From contig OY754329.1 of NCBI GenBank assembly GCA_963573305.1, positions 148,625,266 through 148,689,265 on the forward strand: a stretch of DNA of 64,000 nt. The letters run 5' to 3'. Shown one piece after another: positions 59,276 through 64,000 of the stretch (position 1 is its first letter; the number at the start of each line of letters is the position of its first letter). Source of the DNA: Pyrrhosoma nymphula. Lineage: Eukaryota; Arthropoda; Insecta; Odonata; Coenagrionidae. The notes beneath the pieces are model-generated. The model saw nothing but the letters and a program-made list of their open reading frames with translations. It did no database searches and was not told where the DNA came from. Both the position numbers and the translations under genes were made by a program.

Positions 59276-60680
59276 GATTAAATACGAAAATGAAGAAAAG
59301 GGGAGAGAGGGATGGGGAACCAATGACGATGGGTTGTGGGAGAGGGCAGAGAGGTATTGGTGGGGAAGGAGTATAGGTGTTTGTTTGATGAGTTGAAGGT
59401 TGTTTTCTGAGGTTTCGTGTCCTGTGTTGAGTAAGTGTTGTGCGATACTGGATTTTTCGGGTCTGTTATATTAGAAATGGGCCATGTGTTCCTTGAATCT
59501 AGTTTTTATATTTCTGCGCGTTTGCCCCACGTAGGAAACATTACATGAGGAACAAGATATTTGATATATACCGGACTTATTGGATGTGTCGATCTTGTCT
59601 TTCGTGTTCCCCAATAAGTGTTTTAGTTTGTTGTTACTACTAAATTAAATCTTCGTGTTTACTGTTTTAAATATCTTTTCTAGGCCTTTAGTTATTTGTG
59701 GGTGGAAAGGAAATTTAATGAAGCGGACGGACTCGTCATTCGTGAGTGTGGTGAAATTCTTTAAGAGTCTTTTAAAGTTGTGTTTCTTAACTATATTGTC
59801 AATCACAGACTCCTTAAATCCGACGAGTTTAGCAATGCGTTTGATATTATTTAACTCTTTTGAATAATTACTTTTATCAAGTGGAATATTAATAAGTTTG
59901 TGGACCAGAGCATGAAAAGAAGCGAGTTTATTGCTGTTATGTACATACAAAGGAATCACAGTGAATGTAATTATTGGTGTGTGTAGCCTTACGGTACACG
60001 TCATAAGAAAGTTAGTTACCATTTCTGGTCAAAAGCAGATCTAGAAAAGGGAGTTGGTTGTAGTTTTTTCTCTCTTGTGTGAACTTAATGGAAGGAAATA
60101 AACTGTTTAAATCACAAACAAACTGTTCTATGTTATATTTGTGAGTGACGAAAATGGCAAATATGTCATCAGCGTATCTTAAATAGACAGTTGGGAAGTA
60201 ATTGAATTTGCTCTTGATAGTATTTTCAAAACGAGTCATGAAAATATTGGCCAAAAATGGGGATAGGGAGTATTTTGGCACCCATAGCGGTGCCAAATTC
60301 TTGTTTATAGAATTTACCTTGGTTGACTAAGAAATTCTGGTTCATGACTAAGTTAGTAAGTCTAATGTATTCGTCTATCAAATTATTTCGAGATTTATAG
60401 AATTCAACCAACTTTTGAGTGAATCAATGGCTATATCTACTGGCACACTTGGGAATCAATTTGAAACATCAAAAGAAACTATTACTTCTCCCTAAGTACA
60501 TGCATGGCCTTTTGTTTTGTCCACGAAGTCCAAGGTATTCTTAAGTGAGTGGGGGCTTTGAAAGTTTTACTCCGAGAATTGTTTAACCAGCCATTTTGAC
60601 TGGAAGTAAGTGGGAGAGTCGATTCTGGAAACAATAGGTCTCATGGGGAAACCATTTTTATTAATTTTAGGGAGGCAATA
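59276..60680 (-). pseudogene. Penelope-like RT and GIY-YIG endonuclease, broken
   Basis: Read on the minus strand: LPKINKNGFPMRPIVSRIDS, then SPHSLKNTLDFVD, IVSFDVS and FPSVPVDIAI (RT motif A region), FYKQEFGTAMG, SPFLANIFMTRFE and the catalytic YADD box (60165-60176), LPFLDLLLTRNGN, then SGIYQISCSSCNVSYVGQTR and FKEHMAHF with HLLNTGHE, a GIY-YIG endonuclease with its CxxC pair. Breaks include stops after the motif A region, a frameshift in the GTAMGAPLSP segment (~60260), and in-frame stops near 59645 and 59474. A 16 bp phrase ATTTTAGGGAGGCAAT is duplicated at 60664 and 60708. The RT N-terminal part is missing or unrecognisable. This is the second Penelope-like lineage in the window and lacks the KEAIEI tail seen at 12.9 kb. 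Confidence 0.9.
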
Positions 60681-60805
60681 TAATATTTGATGAATAATAA
60701 TATATGAATTTTAGGGAGGCAATTTATTACGGCCATTGGAGATTTTCATAACTTGTCACTTTAAGAGGCCGTAGAGCTCACGTGCCCTAAATTTGTGACG
60801 TCTAG

Positions 60806-63594
60806 CTTGAAACCAGTAGTAACTTCATAAGCGTTAACTCCAGCGGACTGTGGGAAAAACTCACTTGGGAAATAATCCATGGACAAGTCTACAAAAAAGG
60901 ATAATAAATGGTGAACTTTAAAATAAAAATCCCTCTCAAGGCAAGATGAATGGATTTAAGTGGCCGTAAACTAATTTGCGACGAAGAGGCTTTCAAAATC
61001 AAGGTGCTTCACGCATCAAAAGTGAGAAGTGCCTTTAAAAAAATGTTGACCGTAATAATGAGTTGTTTTTCACGCGGAACTCAAAATTTACGAGGAGTCG
61101 CCGGCTTCCAATCAGCAAGGGTAAACAAAAAAAGGATTGGCGTAGAGTACAATCAAGTCCACCATCCACTGTTCAAATTAGTGCCCGCTGTGCAATCTAC
61201 AAGATGCTGCAAGGCAAAAATCACCGGACTTTGCCCTATTTACCAGGCTCTAGGCTCTGCTTACTACCAGGCCCTAAGCGGTAATTTGCGAACCCAAGAA
61301 AAATATTTATGCATAAGTTTTGAGAGCTTTCACTCTAATCCAAGGAACTCTTATCCGCCGTAATCGAAATTTTCTTCGAAAGAGTACTTTACGAGGGGTG
61401 CAAGAGGTGAAGAGTGGCTGCGCTCAGCCAGAGATCGTGGGAATAAACACACAGGTCGCCCATCCCTCTCGCTTCATCAACGTACACTGGCTCATTACGC
61501 CTTTTTTTCCCCGAGGATTCTCAAACGTTGGGTGGAAAGCGGAGGACCCACCGGTTTCACACAGGATGGAGATGCTGGGGGAGTTTCCTGCCTAAAAATT
61601 GAAAGCTACTCACGTGTGCGAGGCAATGTGAGAAGATTGGAAAGTGAACTTGCTAGCAAAAATACATACACGTATCCACGGTGAATGAATGACAAGAGGT
61701 TTCAACCCTACCTTGGTTGTATGATATCATCCCATATTCATCTGCGACACGGTAGTGAAAGTCGTGAAAAACTGAGTTCTCAAAAACAGTTGATGAAGTG
61801 CACCTGGTCGACCACCGCAAAGGAAAGCACTCGCAATAATTTAAGGCCGCAGAGAGAAGACCAAAAATAAATAAAATTGCTTTATCAAATTCCCATGACA
61901 ATTGCCACCGTACGTGGTCTTTGCATTAACAGGCGAAAAAAGGAAGCATAAGAATCACATATGGATACGAATATATGGTTACTTCAGCATATTCTTCCAA
62001 CAGGGAGAGAAAATAGGAAATTACATTCAACTCTAGAGACACCGAGACTATTCCTGCTCAAATAAAGAACTATGACGTGCATTTCAGCTAGCATAGAAAT
62101 TTGGATAATTTATTGGCCAGCCATTTTAGTACAGATAATGTGGTTTTTAGTATGCTATGTGCTTTAAAGCATAGTTGAAAAAATAATGAATTGTTCTGAA
62201 TGTTGAAGGTTGACAACTTGACGAAGACGCAGGAGAGAACTAGGAAGTAATGAGGCCCTGGAGACGTCTCCCCATCTCATGAAATGTTTAGTGATAGGAA
62301 GAATACAACGTGAGCTCGATCATAAAAAAACGGTTCGCAAAAATCTATAGGCACTTGGATTTCACTTTCGTACGGCCAAGGGACCTGAAAAATTAAATCA
62401 AAAAATCCGCAAACTGATAAAAAAATCATGTTAAAAATGATGAAAAAAGTTAATCCTGCGAAAGTTAAGCACTTGACAATAAGGGAAGAAAATGAATGTG
62501 ACACATATTGATGATCAACACTCATGATTCAACATTCTAATCGAAATGAAAAGGGGTATGAAATGGGAAAACCAAAGACTAAATCAAAGGATCAAATAAT
62601 TCGTCCAAGATATTAGCGCAGTTGATAGAAATGCACCCAATCAGTTAACACGTCCAATGCCGTTCGGGGAAGTGAAACACGTGACAGAAGAATCCATTAT
62701 GGTGGCCTTGTTTAAATCATACGAACGTGAAAACATTGTTTGCTTTTCAATTCTTTCTAAGCCAAATAAGTATCTTTCAACTTCACTATTATGTTAGACG
62801 TACTTGAATGAACGCCGGGATATATTCTGGTGCCAAACTTCCACACTTTTCGAAGTTTTATCAAACAGCTCCGTTAAAAATATGCTATTAATTCGCATTA
62901 TGCATCAAGGGGAAAAGTCAACAAAATCACCGATGAACTACGATCCTTTAGGAATGAATCATTAATAAAAATTCTTTAAATTCCTTCACATAACTATGCT
63001 AGGATTTCAAAGAGGAATTTTACTCTATTTCCCTCCAACGCAACTCTTGTGGGAGAATATCTTCGGTGTCATCATTTTACGTAGCATTTCATAATATTTC
63101 TCTACCTTTACTAACCAACAGTTTTTCATTCCAACGAAAACCGAGGATAGGCACGGGAATAGCTCGCGGGACCTGATCAATTAGACGAGTTAATTTTCAC
63201 ATAATTATAGGATACTTGATGGAAAGAATCGCCACTAGCACGAGCATGACATAACTGAGAAAAGTTCAAAAGCTACGCATTATAGGTGGACATAAGTCAT
63301 TTATAGAAAGGAAACTATAATTTTGATGCTAGGGTGGAGCGTTGAATATGAACACGAAAAAATAATAATAAAATATTGGCGCTCAGCCATGATTCCAGAA
63401 GAGTCACGCGCAGCTCTTTCCGATGACCGTGAGAATATCTTAATGAGACTCCTTAAAATTTCGATCCCAAATTTGGAAAGGGCATGGAATGAAAGGGATG
63501 CGAGATATATTTCTTAATAGCGAGACCAAGGAGAAGTACGAGGGAGGTCGTGATGACCTTGATCAGTACTCAGAAACAAGTGAATTGTCTATTA
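60806..63594. other. No gene recognised
   Basis: Unrecognised frames (for example 60950-61363, 137 codons) without domains or splice context. GC-richer at 61380-61590. No repeats of note. Confidence 0.4.
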
Positions 63595-64000
63595 AGGTGG
63601 TTTGAGTGAGATAGTTCCCTAGTCATAATGAAGACCATATTCAAATTTTATTTATTTATTTTAGCGTCTGTAAGAAGTATGAAATAAATATTATAATATC
63701 AATAGCGCAAAGATATAGTTATATATGACCAAAATTATCAGTAATAAAATAAATAAAGCTACATAAGCCTCTAACTTGACTCATTTTTTACCGCCGTACG
63801 GCTGAAAACCCTTCAAAACAGCAGATTTTTTGCGAATCTGTAAAACTTACTGTGGCGAGTAAAAGATTATTTTTTATAAATAGTTGAGAAAACGTTCAAT
63901 CTACACACCGTTAGTTTTTTAACGAAATCTAGGTAATAGAAGTTCCTAATTTTTTAAATATTCTCCCTCTGGAGCGCACAGCCATAATCTATCCCATGTA
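63595..64000. mobile_element. Second copy of the 14 bp-TIR element, cut by window end
   Basis: Starts AAGGTGGTTTGAG and follows the element at 3871-4441 in the same orientation, sharing TTCCCTAGTCATAAT, TTGACTCATTTTTT and CTCCCTCTGGAGCGCACAGC. It lacks the duplicated left terminal motif and has ~45 extra bases near 63730-63775. The right terminus lies beyond the window. Confidence 0.75.

Larger units (their letters stand above)
58760..60805 (-). mobile_element. Penelope-like retroelement with terminal short repeats
   Basis: A decayed RT plus GIY-YIG endonuclease ORF (minus strand) is bounded by two kinds of short repeats. AAAGTTGTGACGTCTAG at 58760-58776 recurs directly, with one change, at 60789-60805. 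The 40 bp block GTGACAAGTTATAAAAATCT onward (58776-58815) recurs inverted at 60720-60759. Penelope-like elements often carry such complex partly inverted terminal copies. A hammerhead-like motif lies 3' of the ORF. The assigned boundaries follow these repeats and are approximate. Confidence 0.7.

Overview
The window looks like non-coding, repeat-rich nuclear DNA from an animal, most likely an arthropod with a large AT-rich genome. That is inferred from the mix of transposon families (piggyBac, Helitron, RTE-like and CR1/Jockey-like LINEs, Penelope-like elements, tRNA-derived SINEs), the absence of any long intact host ORF, and short GC/CpG-rich islands set in AT-rich DNA. No prokaryotic gene organisation, CRISPR array, rRNA or complete tRNA gene was seen. 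Every protein-level match I can defend is a decayed mobile element. Two possible host exons near 35 kb are offered at low confidence.

Layout. 0-9 kb: a ~400 bp repeat at 11-411 recurs inverted at 8494-8892; between them lie a G-rich tract, a cluster of CGTCATA motifs, a hammerhead-like RNA motif (~1.6 kb), a tRNA-derived SINE (2.75-3.0 kb) and a 571 bp element with perfect 14 bp terminal inverted repeats (3871-4441), whose second copy runs off the window end (63595-64000). 9-14 kb: the 3' end of a LINE (minus strand), a 282 bp-unit tandem repeat, a pogo/Tigger-like inverted-repeat remnant, and the C-terminal end of a Penelope-like element followed by a hammerhead-like motif. 16-26 kb: several foldback structures, some centred on hammerhead-like cores. 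29-32.6 kb: a broken piggyBac transposase with paired subterminal palindromes. 41.5-44.5 kb: a nearly full-length single-ORF LINE with perfect 11 bp target-site duplications, followed by a second LINE tail. 47 kb: a Helitron helicase fragment. 48.9-49.2 kb: another foldback with a hammerhead-like core. 58.8-60.8 kb: a Penelope-like element (RT plus GIY-YIG endonuclease) with its own 3' hammerhead-like motif.

The most interesting theme is a group of hammerhead-ribozyme-like motifs. The best ones share four properties: a CUGANGA-type strand, exactly one unpaired nucleotide before stem II, a GAAA strand, and a very short self-complementary stem III followed by a cleavable UH dinucleotide. Two sit just 3' of Penelope-like endonuclease remnants. 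Two loci carry a paired change at core positions 3 and 8 (C-G to U-A), which would keep the known core base pair. Three others are fused head-to-head in long palindromes. Animal Penelope-like elements are already known to carry hammerheads; the paired core change, the constant extra nucleotide and the palindromic fusions are what merit checking.
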